This document shows, piece by piece, positions 43,879-51,322 of a stretch of DNA of 64,000 nucleotides. Position 1 is the stretch's first letter. The number at the start of each line of letters is the position of its first letter. The notes beneath the pieces were generated by a model, which had not been told where the DNA came from, did no database searches, and saw nothing but the letters and a program-made list of their open reading frames with translations. The translations under genes and the position numbers were made by a program. Source of the DNA: Planctomycetota bacterium (GTDB lineage: Bacteria; Planctomycetota; UBA1135; GCA-002686595); assembly GCA_021413885.1 (NCBI GenBank), contig JAIOPM010000031.1, positions 62,001 to 126,000 on the forward strand, read 5' to 3'.

Positions 43879-44946
43879 ATGGAAATCTCCGAGATCCAAG
43901 TCAACGGGTACGAGAAGGTCGTGCGCTGCCGCGACGAACAGAGCGGACTGCATGCGTTGATCGCGGTGCACGACACGACGCTCGGACCTTCGCTCGGCGG
44001 GATGCGCATGCTGCCGTACGCGTCGGAGGACGAGGCGCTGTTCGACGTGCTCCGTCTCGCGAAGGGGATGACCTACAAGTCGGCGGTCGCGGAGACCGGA
44101 CTCGGCGGCGGCAAGTCGGTGTTGATCGGCGACCCGAAGATCAAGAGCAAGGCGCTCTTCCACGCGATGGGTCGCTTCGTCGACTCGTTGAAGGGCACGT
44201 ACATCACCGCCGAGGACATGAACATCGGCATCGCCGACCTCGAGCTGGTCGCGGAGAAGACGAAGTACGTCACCGGCCTCTCACGCGACAAGGGCAGCTC
44301 CGGCAACCCGAGTCCGTACACCGCGCGCGGTTGCCTGGTCGGTCTGCGCGCGACGCTCGAAGAAGCGTTCGGCAGCCCGAGCTTCAAGGGCAAGCGCATC
44401 CTGATCCAAGGCGTCGGCGCGGTCGGCGGTCGGCTCGCGGAGTTGCTCAAGGAAGAAGGCGCCGAGGTCGTGATCTGCGACATCAACGACGCGCGCGTCG
44501 CCGAGCTCTCGAAGAAGTTCGGCTTCAAGTCGGTGCCCGACGCGACGCACCTCGACCTGGAGTGCGACGTCTACTCGCCGTGCGCGCGCGGCGCGACGCT
44601 CAACGATCAGACGATCCCGAAGCTCAAGTGCAAGGCGATCGCCGGCGCCGCGAACAATCAGTTGCGCGAGCCCTACCACGCCGATCGTTTGAAGGAGCGC
44701 GGGATCCTCTACGCGCCCGACTACGTGATCAACGCCGGCGGGATCGTCAACGTGTCGATCGAGCTCCTGCCCGGCGGCTACGACGAGAAGAAGGCGCTCG
44801 CCAAGGTCGATCGCGTCTACGACAACCTGAAGCGCGTCTACCAGATCGCGAAGACCGACAAGATCTCGACGCGCGTCGCGGCCGAGCGTTTGGCGGAGGA
44901 ACGCCTCGCCGCCGGCAAGAAGGCGAAGTCCAAGGCGCAGGTCTAG
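43879..44946 (+). CDS. Leucine dehydrogenase (Glu/Leu/Phe/Val dehydrogenase family)
   Basis: A 355-residue NAD+-dependent amino-acid dehydrogenase that deaminates leucine/valine/isoleucine to the 2-oxo acid. The motif LGGMRMLPY and catalytic-Lys regions GMTYKSA (K67) and GLGGGKSVLIGDP (K79) are in place. The NAD-binding GVGAVGGRLAELL and AGAANNQL segments follow. Length fits leucine dehydrogenase (~365), shorter than glutamate dehydrogenase. A TAGGAT hexamer lies at 43800-43805. It precedes two tandem membrane-anchored genes but no clear pathway partners. Confidence 0.92.
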   Translation: MEISEIQVNGYEKVVRCRDEQSGLHALIAVHDTTLGPSLGGMRMLPYASEDEALFDVLRLAKGMTYKSAVAETGLGGGKSVLIGDPKIKSKALFHAMGRFVDSLKGTYITAEDMNIGIADLELVAEKTKYVTGLSRDKGSSGNPSPYTARGCLVGLRATLEEAFGSPSFKGKRILIQGVGAVGGRLAELLKEEGAEVVICDINDARVAELSKKFGFKSVPDATHLDLECDVYSPCARGATLNDQTIPKLKCKAIAGAANNQLREPYHADRLKERGILYAPDYVINAGGIVNVSIELLPGGYDEKKALAKVDRVYDNLKRVYQIAKTDKISTRVAAERLAEERLAAGKKAKSKAQV

Positions 44947-44967
44947 TTCGATCGCGCGAGACCGGCG

Positions 44968-45690
44968 ATGCGTGCGCGCGTGCTCGTCCTGCTCGCGTGC
45001 CTCTTCCTCGGCGGCGTGCCGGCGGTCGTGTTCTTCACGATCAGCCGCGCCTCGGCGCCGAACGGCGCGTGGAGCGGAGCGCAACCGGGCGGCATCGTGC
45101 GCGGCGTGGTGAGAGACCAACACGGCGCGGTCCTCGCCGGCGCGACGATCGAAGTGCGCGCCGGTCATTGGGCGCCGAAGGGCGGGACCAACGCGTTCCT
45201 CGTCGGCACGAGCGCCGACCTCGCGTTCGACGAGACGCACACGGTGCGCGTCGAGAGCGGTCGTGACGGGCTCTTCGAAGTCGCGGTCGATCCGGTCGAC
45301 GGCGTCTACGTCCTGCGCGCGACGCTCGACGAGTTCGAGATGCGCGAACGCTTCTTCTCGTTCCTCGACGCCGAGCGCAAGCCACTCGCGGTCACCGCGC
45401 CGGTCGCGTTCGAGTTGCCGCGTTCGACGCGTCTCGTGGTCGAGCTCGAAGCCCGCAACGGCGGCGGCGTGTTGTGCGGCGGCTACACGCTCGAGCACCG
45501 CGGCACCAACTGGCGGGGCATCGGTTCGACGACGCGCATCTGGACCGGTTCGTTCGAGGCCGGCAACTTCGTCGTCGACCGGCTCGTGCCCGGCGAAGCG
45601 CATCTGTCGATCGCGACGCGGGACGGGCGGCGCTTCGAGAGCGACGTCGAGCTCGCCGTCGGCACGCTGACGGTGCGGGCGAAGCTGTGA
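44968..45690 (+). CDS. Membrane-anchored carboxypeptidase-regulatory-like protein, copy 1
   Basis: A 240-residue protein. An N-terminal hydrophobic helix (VLVLLACLFLGGVPAVVFFTI) is an uncleaved anchor or signal. The rest is beta-rich; GIVRGVVRDQHGAVLAGATIEV matches the start of CarboxypepD_reg-like domains. No catalytic motif. It follows leucine dehydrogenase after 21 nt and precedes a paralogue with the same architecture (GAQPGG then the CarboxypepD_reg motif). A surface-exposed binding role is likely, but unproven. Confidence 0.72.
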   Translation: MRARVLVLLACLFLGGVPAVVFFTISRASAPNGAWSGAQPGGIVRGVVRDQHGAVLAGATIEVRAGHWAPKGGTNAFLVGTSADLAFDETHTVRVESGRDGLFEVAVDPVDGVYVLRATLDEFEMRERFFSFLDAERKPLAVTAPVAFELPRSTRLVVELEARNGGGVLCGGYTLEHRGTNWRGIGSTTRIWTGSFEAGNFVVDRLVPGEAHLSIATRDGRRFESDVELAVGTLTVRAKL

Positions 45691-45739
45691 GCCGCGCGCG
45701 TTTGCATCCCGCGGCGCCGCGCGTTGTGATCGCGACGCG

Positions 45740-46450
45740 ATGAGCGGGCGTTCGATCGTCTTGTTGCTCGGCGGCGTCTTCATCGGCGTGCCGCTCGCGT
45801 TGATCTGGCTCTTCGTGCGCGGACCGACGATCGATCGCGTCTCCGTCGGCGCGCAGCCCGGCGGTCGCGCGGCCGGTCGAGTCGTCGATGCGCGCGGCGA
45901 GCCGATCGGCGGCGCTTCGATCGAAGCGTTTCTCGCGCGTCCGCGTTCCGGCACGAAGACGGTCGAGCACGACCTCGATCACTTGCCCGAGCTCGAACGC
46001 TCGTCGTGCGCGACCGCGGTGTCCGGCGCCGACGGCGCGTTCGCGATCGAGTTGCCCGCGGGCGACGGTTTCTACGCGCTGACCGCGCGCACACCGACGA
46101 CGGTCAGGGACGAGCGTTGGCTCTCGCTACTCGACGGCGAGAAGCGCGAGCCGTTGACGTTCGCCCTGCGCAGCGGCGCGCGCCTGACGGTCGTGTTCGT
46201 CGGCGCGGTCGACGGGCCGCGCGGCTTCTACGACCTCTCGACGGTGATCCAAGGCGGCCTGATGCGCATGAAGGAGTCGATCCCGTCGACGACACGCGGC
46301 GCGTTCGCCGGTCGCGAGCTCGTGATCGAGAGCCTCGCGGTCTCGCCGGTGCGGCTCGTCCTCGACTTGGCGGGCGGCGAGCATCTCGAACGGGAACTCG
46401 CGCTCGCGTTCGGCGAAAATCATCTGCGCATCGAGCTCGGCGCGCGCTGA
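45740..46450 (+). CDS. Membrane-anchored carboxypeptidase-regulatory-like protein, copy 2
   Basis: A 236-residue protein with the same plan as its neighbour: an N-terminal membrane helix (SIVLLLGGVFIGVPLALIWLF), the shared AQPGG, then AAGRVVDARGEPIGGASIEAF of the CarboxypepD_reg type, followed by beta-rich sequence (FALRSGARLTVVFVGAVDG). The two are clearly tandem paralogues. No enzyme motif is seen. The stop at 46450 lies directly before the palindromic element at 46463. Confidence 0.72.
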   Translation: MSGRSIVLLLGGVFIGVPLALIWLFVRGPTIDRVSVGAQPGGRAAGRVVDARGEPIGGASIEAFLARPRSGTKTVEHDLDHLPELERSSCATAVSGADGAFAIELPAGDGFYALTARTPTTVRDERWLSLLDGEKREPLTFALRSGARLTVVFVGAVDGPRGFYDLSTVIQGGLMRMKESIPSTTRGAFAGRELVIESLAVSPVRLVLDLAGGEHLERELALAFGENHLRIELGAR

Positions 46451-46462
46451 TCGGCGGTACGG

Positions 46463-46571
46463 CGGTACGGAGCCAGCCTCAACTCCGCCGTTTTCGCGGG
46501 CCCGATACTCGGAGTTGCTGCAAGCGCTTCCCTCCCGCGAAAACGGCGGAGTTGAGGCTGGCTCCGTACCG
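46463..46571. repeat. Long-armed palindromic element, copy A
   Basis: A perfect inverted repeat: 38-nt arms (46463-46500 and 46534-46571) around a 33-nt loop. The arm outer sequence is CGGTACGGAGCCAGCCTC and continues to GTTTTCGCGGG. The loop contains the palindrome AAGCGCTT and a CGGAGTTG (46510-46517) that repeats the right-arm segment (46547-46554). It fills the gap between two convergent genes and abuts the kinase stop codon at 46572. Two tandem GGCGGTAC copies (46453-46468) precede it. It carries no ORF. It may act as a bidirectional terminator. Confidence 0.95.
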
Positions 46572-47498
46572 TCATTCCTTCCGCAGGAAGTCGACCAAGT
46601 CCTTCTCGAGTTCCGCGAGTCCGTAGTCGGTGACCGTCAGGCATCGGTAGATCATCCGAGCGAGCGGCTCGGGCGTGTTCGGGTTGAGATCCCTGGGCGG
46701 CGGATAGCTCAGGAAGTAGGAGAGCGAGAGACGCTCGACCTCTCCGCCTTGCTCGCGGCCCGCGTAGTTCCACGGGACTTCGTCGAACGGCAACACGCCG
46801 GTCAGGATCTCGTAGAGCATCACGCCGATGCCCATCACGTCGGCCTTCGGCTCGCGCAGCAAGAGCGGGTTGTAGTGCAACGTCGTCGTGATCACGCCGC
46901 GTTCGTGCGCGCGCATCGCCGGATCGACCAGCACCACCGAGCCCGACGGCTTGACGATGATGTTCTCGGGCTTGAGGTCGCCGTGGTAGGCGAGTTCGCC
47001 GGAGCGCTGCATCTTCTGCAACGCGCGCACGATCGTCAGGAACCAGTTGAGGCGAATGCCCTCGAGCGCGCGGATCTTCTCGCGCAGCGTCTTGCCGCGG
47101 ATGTAGTCGAACGCGACGACCGTGCGGCCTTCGTGCTTGAAGACATCGCGCACACCGACGAGGTTCGGATGACTCGCGCCGCGCAGGAGTTCGCCCTCGG
47201 AGCGCACCATGAAGTCGATCTCGTTCGCGTCGAGGAAGTCGACCTTCGCGCCTTCCTTGCGGAAGAAGACGGCCTCGGCCGGAGTCTCGTCGGGGCTGAT
47301 GCCTTCGGGCTTGCGCTCGTTGGTGATCTCGAGGAAGCGCTCGAGGTAGCGACCGCCGCCCGCGACGTCGCCGATCTTCAGCGCGACCTTCTCACCGCGC
47401 GCATCTTCGGCGAGGTAGACGAGCGCGAATCCACCGCGCGCGATGAACTCCTGGACCGTGTAGGTGCCGAGGCGTTCGCCTGCTTCGAGCTTGATCAT
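46572..47498 (-). CDS. Eukaryotic-type Ser/Thr protein kinase-like protein
   Basis: A 308-residue protein starting at ATG 47498. It has an N-lobe glycine-rich loop IARGGFALVY and ATP-binding Lys K41 (VALK). An unusual ~50-residue acidic insert precedes the C-helix. The catalytic loop is HGDLKPEN (H172-G173-D174, N179) instead of HRD, and the metal-binding DFG is DPA (D192-P193-A194). The core Asp and Asn are kept, so it could still bind Mg-ATP. Family members are common in planctomycetes. Its stop is flush against the palindromic element. No sensor domain or membrane helix is seen. Confidence 0.82.
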   Translation of the reverse strand: MIKLEAGERLGTYTVQEFIARGGFALVYLAEDARGEKVALKIGDVAGGGRYLERFLEITNERKPEGISPDETPAEAVFFRKEGAKVDFLDANEIDFMVRSEGELLRGASHPNLVGVRDVFKHEGRTVVAFDYIRGKTLREKIRALEGIRLNWFLTIVRALQKMQRSGELAYHGDLKPENIIVKPSGSVVLVDPAMRAHERGVITTTLHYNPLLLREPKADVMGIGVMLYEILTGVLPFDEVPWNYAGREQGGEVERLSLSYFLSYPPPRDLNPNTPEPLARMIYRCLTVTDYGLAELEKDLVDFLRKE

Positions 47499-47641
47499 GA
47501 GGACGGACTCGCAGAGAGGAGAGCGGGAGGGACGCGAAGCGGGGGGCGCTCCGTGCACGCCCTCCTTCGGCCGCCCTCACGAGCCAACTTCAGTGACAGT
47601 GGCCGTCTGCTCGCGGATGGGTCGATTCCCTGTCGCGGGCC

Positions 47642-47689
47642 GCGCGCGAAACGCGCGGAGAAAGGCCTAAAGGCGCGGTTTCCGCGCTA
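47642..47689 (-). terminator. Tandem GC hairpins after the lipoprotein gene
   Basis: Two 6-bp perfect stems: GCGCGG/CCGCGC around 3 nt (47673-47687, overlapping the stop) and CGCGCG/CGCGCG around AAA (47643-47657). Only short T-runs follow, so this is at most a weak terminator for the YfhO/lipoprotein operon. Confidence 0.3.
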
Positions 47690-48112
47690 CTTCCGCGCGG
47701 ACGCGGGCATCGCCCGCAGCGTGTCGAACGAGACCTCGACGAGCTCGCAATCCACGCCGCCGCCGAGGATCCTGCGCGCGCCCTCGAGCACGGTGCCCGC
47801 GCCGATCAGACGCGCCTCGCGTTGGTGCGGCGAGAACTTCCACGCGCGGCCGAGGCCGTCCATCGAGCCGAGTTCCTGCTGGAAGGGATTTCGCACGCTG
47901 AAGTACTGCTTCGCCGGATCGGTCGGTGCCTCGGGATCCGCGTAGAGCACGATCGAGCCGATCGGCTTGCCGCCGTCGAGCACGTTCCACGCGCGCTGCG
48001 GCAGGAGCTTCTCGATCTGGTGCAGCGACGCACCGGCCGGTTCCTCGGTCGTCTCGGTGCGACACGCGGCGACGACGAGCAGCGACGACAGGATGCAAGC
48101 GATCGACTTCAT
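47687..48112 (-). CDS. Small lipoprotein
   Basis: A 141-residue protein with signal peptide and lipobox (CILSSLLVVAAC). The mature part is largely beta, with PIGSIVLYADPEAP and FSVRNPFQQELGSMDGLGRAWKF. I recognise no domain. The ATG overlaps the stop of the preceding YfhO-like gene (ATGA), so it is translated from the same mRNA. It might be an accessory to that membrane protein, but no direct evidence exists. Confidence 0.7.
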   Translation of the reverse strand: MKSIACILSSLLVVAACRTETTEEPAGASLHQIEKLLPQRAWNVLDGGKPIGSIVLYADPEAPTDPAKQYFSVRNPFQQELGSMDGLGRAWKFSPHQREARLIGAGTVLEGARRILGGGVDCELVEVSFDTLRAMPASARK

Positions 48113-50295
48113 GGGCGTGGCTCCCTTCTCGCGCAGAGCACGAAGAGCATGACGAGCGCCGCGCCGCCGATCCAGAGTCCGATCCGCGTCGACGCGGGCT
48201 CGTAGCGCAGCTCGACGTGCCAATAGCCCCAATCGAGCCACACGCCGCGCAACGCGTGGTCGACGCGCTCGACGGGAATCGGGACGCCGTTCGCGGTCGC
48301 GGTCCAACCCGGCGCCCACGCCGCGGGGATCACGACGAGGCGCCGGCCGGTGACCATCGCGTCGAATGCGAGCGAGCGGACGTTGTAGGCCTTCAGCTCG
48401 AGCTCGTTCTTCTGGACGAGCACGTCCTCGAAGAGCTGCACGAACTGCGGCAGGTTCGCGGGCGCCTCGCGTTCGATCAGTGCGGTGCGCGGATCGAAGT
48501 CGGGGCTCGCGAGCCGCGCGAGGCGCGTCGCGGAGTCGGCGAAGAGTTCCGTGCGCTCGGCGAGGAAGAGCGCCGGCAACGCGCGCGGGTTCTCGTATAC
48601 CTTGCACGGTCCGTCGAGCACGAGACGGAACGGTCCGGGGAGCGGCTTCGACGAGAGCAAGTAGCGCACGCCGAGCAACGCGCCGAGCGGCAAGTCGCGA
48701 TCGAACCAGCGAATCTCCTGCGCGAAGACTGCGCCTCGCGGATCGGTCGAGAGTTGCGCGACGAGCTCGGTCATGCGCTCGAGCTCGAGCGAGTCGTAGC
48801 CGGTCAGGATCGGCAGGCCGTAGAAGAGGTTCGCGTTGGCGAGCAGCGCGTGGTCGTCGACGGCGAGGATCCGGAACGGCGGCTCGGTGCGTTGCTTCTC
48901 GAGCAGAAAGTCGGTCAACGCCGTGCGCGGCGCCGCGAGCGATGCGTCGACCGCCGGGTTGTAGCCGAAGCCGAACGAGTGGAGTTCGCACGCGACGACG
49001 GCGAAGGCGAGGCACGAGACGAACGCGACGCGTCCGCCGTTCCAACGCAGGCGTTCGAACGTCGCTTGGAGTCCGAACGCGCCGAGCACCGCGAGCGCGA
49101 ACGCGACGAAGAGCGCGAAGCGCATCAACTTCGTCGCCGCGAGCAACGGCAGCGCGTGCAACGCGTCATGGAGCGGCGCGAGTTGGTACGCGGCGCACAG
49201 CGCGACGACGAGCAGCCCCGCGAAGAACCAACGCAGCCGCGCGCGGCCGAGCGCGACGCCGACGATGCTCGCGACGAGCAGCAGACGTCCGACGTAGCCG
49301 CCGACGAGCTCGCTGTAGTTCAAGTGCGCGCCGAGCGGCCCGACGTAGTCGTGCGTTTGCGGCGCGCCGAAGATCTTCGGTGCGACGAGCAACGCGAGTC
49401 CCTTCCACGCCCCGTCGCGCGTCACCAAGTCGCCGCGCGCGTTCGCGGCGAGACCGCGCGAGTCGTGCAGGTACTCGAGGAACGGCAGGAGCTGCGGCGC
49501 GGCGAGCAGCGCGCCGAGCGCGGCGCCGAGGGCGAGCTTCGCGAGTCCGCCGCTCGCGAGCCTCGTCCCCTGCACTTCGACGCGCGTCCGAACGAGCGCA
49601 TACACGGCGACGACGAGCAGCACTTGCGCCGACGTCTGCGCATGCCCCGCGCAGAACTGCAGCGCGACGACGACCGCGAACAGCGCCGCATTGCGCAGGC
49701 TCGCCTTCGCCGCGAGCCGCTCGACGCACCAGAAGAGCAGCGGCACGAAGAGCGCGACGTTGGTCTGGTTGTGCCCGAGCCAAACGACGTTGAAGCCGCA
49801 GAGCATGAAGCCGAGCGCACCGACGCTCGCCGGTCCCGCGCCGACTCCGAGCCGTCGCAGGTAGAGCAACGTGAACGTGCCCGCGAGCACCAACTTCAAC
49901 CACGCGACGCCGACGAAGAACGCGGGACTCCGCGTCGCGAAGTAGATCCAATTCGGCGGCCACCACAGCGCCATCTGGTACGCGCCGCCGATCGGCTGGC
50001 CGCCGTAGTCGAGCGAGTTCCACAGCGGCAATTCGCCCGCGTGCAACCGCTCGGCCGCGAAGTGCAGCCACGGCGCGATCACGACCGCTTGGTCGAGCAG
50101 CAACGGATTGCGCGGCTCGAGCGGCGTCGCGACGGAGCTCTTCCACGGCTCGAACTGGTAGAGCGTGTCGAGCGGCAACAACACTCTGCCGGCGCCGAAC
50201 CCTTCGCGCAGGAAGAGCGCCGCGACCGCCGCCAACGCGAGGATCGACAGCACGATCGCCGTGCGCGCCGCGCCTCGTGTCGAACTCGGTTTCAT
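48109..50295 (-). CDS. YfhO-like GT-C-fold membrane protein
   Basis: A 728-residue polytopic protein. The N-terminal ~450 residues hold about 11-13 hydrophobic helices; the first periplasmic loop has LPLDTLYQFEPWKSSVA, then NPLLLDQAVVIAPWLHFAAERLHAGELPLWNSLDYGGQP, close to YfhO-family proteins (lipoteichoic-acid glycosylation in Bacillus). The C-terminal ~300 residues form a soluble domain ending in GYWHVELRYEP. It probably transfers a sugar from a polyprenyl-phosphate donor to an extracellular glycan. GTG 50301 is an alternate start. A TAGCCT hexamer lies ~26 nt upstream. It is divergent from map. Confidence 0.82.
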   Translation of the reverse strand: MKPSSTRGAARTAIVLSILALAAVAALFLREGFGAGRVLLPLDTLYQFEPWKSSVATPLEPRNPLLLDQAVVIAPWLHFAAERLHAGELPLWNSLDYGGQPIGGAYQMALWWPPNWIYFATRSPAFFVGVAWLKLVLAGTFTLLYLRRLGVGAGPASVGALGFMLCGFNVVWLGHNQTNVALFVPLLFWCVERLAAKASLRNAALFAVVVALQFCAGHAQTSAQVLLVVAVYALVRTRVEVQGTRLASGGLAKLALGAALGALLAAPQLLPFLEYLHDSRGLAANARGDLVTRDGAWKGLALLVAPKIFGAPQTHDYVGPLGAHLNYSELVGGYVGRLLLVASIVGVALGRARLRWFFAGLLVVALCAAYQLAPLHDALHALPLLAATKLMRFALFVAFALAVLGAFGLQATFERLRWNGGRVAFVSCLAFAVVACELHSFGFGYNPAVDASLAAPRTALTDFLLEKQRTEPPFRILAVDDHALLANANLFYGLPILTGYDSLELERMTELVAQLSTDPRGAVFAQEIRWFDRDLPLGALLGVRYLLSSKPLPGPFRLVLDGPCKVYENPRALPALFLAERTELFADSATRLARLASPDFDPRTALIEREAPANLPQFVQLFEDVLVQKNELELKAYNVRSLAFDAMVTGRRLVVIPAAWAPGWTATANGVPIPVERVDHALRGVWLDWGYWHVELRYEPASTRIGLWIGGAALVMLFVLCARREPRP

Positions 50296-50363
50296 GCGCA
50301 CGCTTCGGATCGCGCGGCCAGGCTAGCGCCGCGCGATGCCGCGGACCACAATGTCGGCCCGCC

Positions 50364-51269
50364 ATGATCCAACAGCTCGACGACCATGCGCTCACGTCCT
50401 TTCGCCGCGCCGGCCGCATCGCGTCCGAATGCCGCGAGTGGGCGCGCGCCAACGTCAAACCCGGCATCGAGATGCGTTGGGTGCTCGAGACGATCGAGCA
50501 GATGATCCGCGAACGCGGCGGCGCGCCGGGCTTTCCCGCGCAGTCGAGCCGCAATCACATCGCCGCGCACTACTGCACGCACCCGACCGATCCGTTGCGC
50601 TACGAGGAAGGCGACGTCGTCAAGGTCGATCTCGGCGTGCACGTCGACGGTTATGTCGCGGACACGGCGCTCTCGCTCGATCTCTCGAAGGACGGACGTT
50701 GGAAGAAGTTGGTGCAGGCTTCGAGCGACGCGCTCGCCGCCGCGATCGCGACGATCGGCGACGGCGTTCCGGTCGGCGATCTCGGCGCCGCGATCGAGCG
50801 TACGATCCTCGGCCACGGCTACGAACCGGTGCGCAACCTGACCGGCCACGGCCTCGGCCGTTGGAAGGTCCACACGCCGCCGCAGATTCCGAATCAAGCC
50901 GAGCGCTCGAGCCAACGCCTGCGCACCGGAATGGTCTTCGCGATCGAACCGTTCGCGTGCACCGGCCGCGGCTACATCACGGAGAAGGGCAAGGCCGAGG
51001 TCTTCATGATGGTGCGCCCGCCGATGAAGGCGAAGACGCTCGATCGCGATGTCCTGAAGGACATCGAAGCGTGGCGCGGCCTGCCGATCGCGCGGCGTTA
51101 CTTCACGAACCGCGATCCGGCGGTCGTCGATGACACGCTCTCGAAGCTGGCGAAGCAGGGCTCGCTGATGCGCTACCCGCCGCTCGTGGAAGAGGAGGGC
51201 GTGATGGTCGCGCAGACCGAGCACTCGATCTATCTCGGGCCGGATGGGGTCGAGATTCTGACGGCGTAG
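50364..51269 (+). CDS. map: Methionine aminopeptidase, type II-like
   Basis: A 301-residue M24 metalloprotease removing N-terminal Met. The metal ligands can be placed: D89 and D100 (KVDLGVHVDGYVADTA), H162 (TGHGLGRWKVH), E195 (FAIEPFAC) and E286 (QTEHSIYLG). The GFPAQSSRNHIAAHYCTHP loop and an insert near the second His (TPPQIPNQAERSS) resemble archaeal/eukaryotic type II enzymes rather than the bacterial type I. The length is close to archaeal MetAP2 (~295). ATG 50364 follows only a weak ribosome site. Confidence 0.9.
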   Translation: MIQQLDDHALTSFRRAGRIASECREWARANVKPGIEMRWVLETIEQMIRERGGAPGFPAQSSRNHIAAHYCTHPTDPLRYEEGDVVKVDLGVHVDGYVADTALSLDLSKDGRWKKLVQASSDALAAAIATIGDGVPVGDLGAAIERTILGHGYEPVRNLTGHGLGRWKVHTPPQIPNQAERSSQRLRTGMVFAIEPFACTGRGYITEKGKAEVFMMVRPPMKAKTLDRDVLKDIEAWRGLPIARRYFTNRDPAVVDDTLSKLAKQGSLMRYPPLVEEEGVMVAQTEHSIYLGPDGVEILTA

Positions 51270-51322
51270 GACGGTCTCCGTTTTTCGCGTTGCGGTTCGC
51301 GGAGCCGCGACAAGGGGATGGC

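Noticed and set aside
46463-46571. Palindromic element as a complete insertion sequence
   Set aside because: Only 109 bp, no open frame and no transposase; at most a non-autonomous element.
47926-50367. An ~810-codon plus-strand open frame opposite the YfhO-like gene
   Set aside because: Composition is repetitive Arg/Glu/Gln with no domain; the minus strand codes for a typical multi-helix membrane protein.
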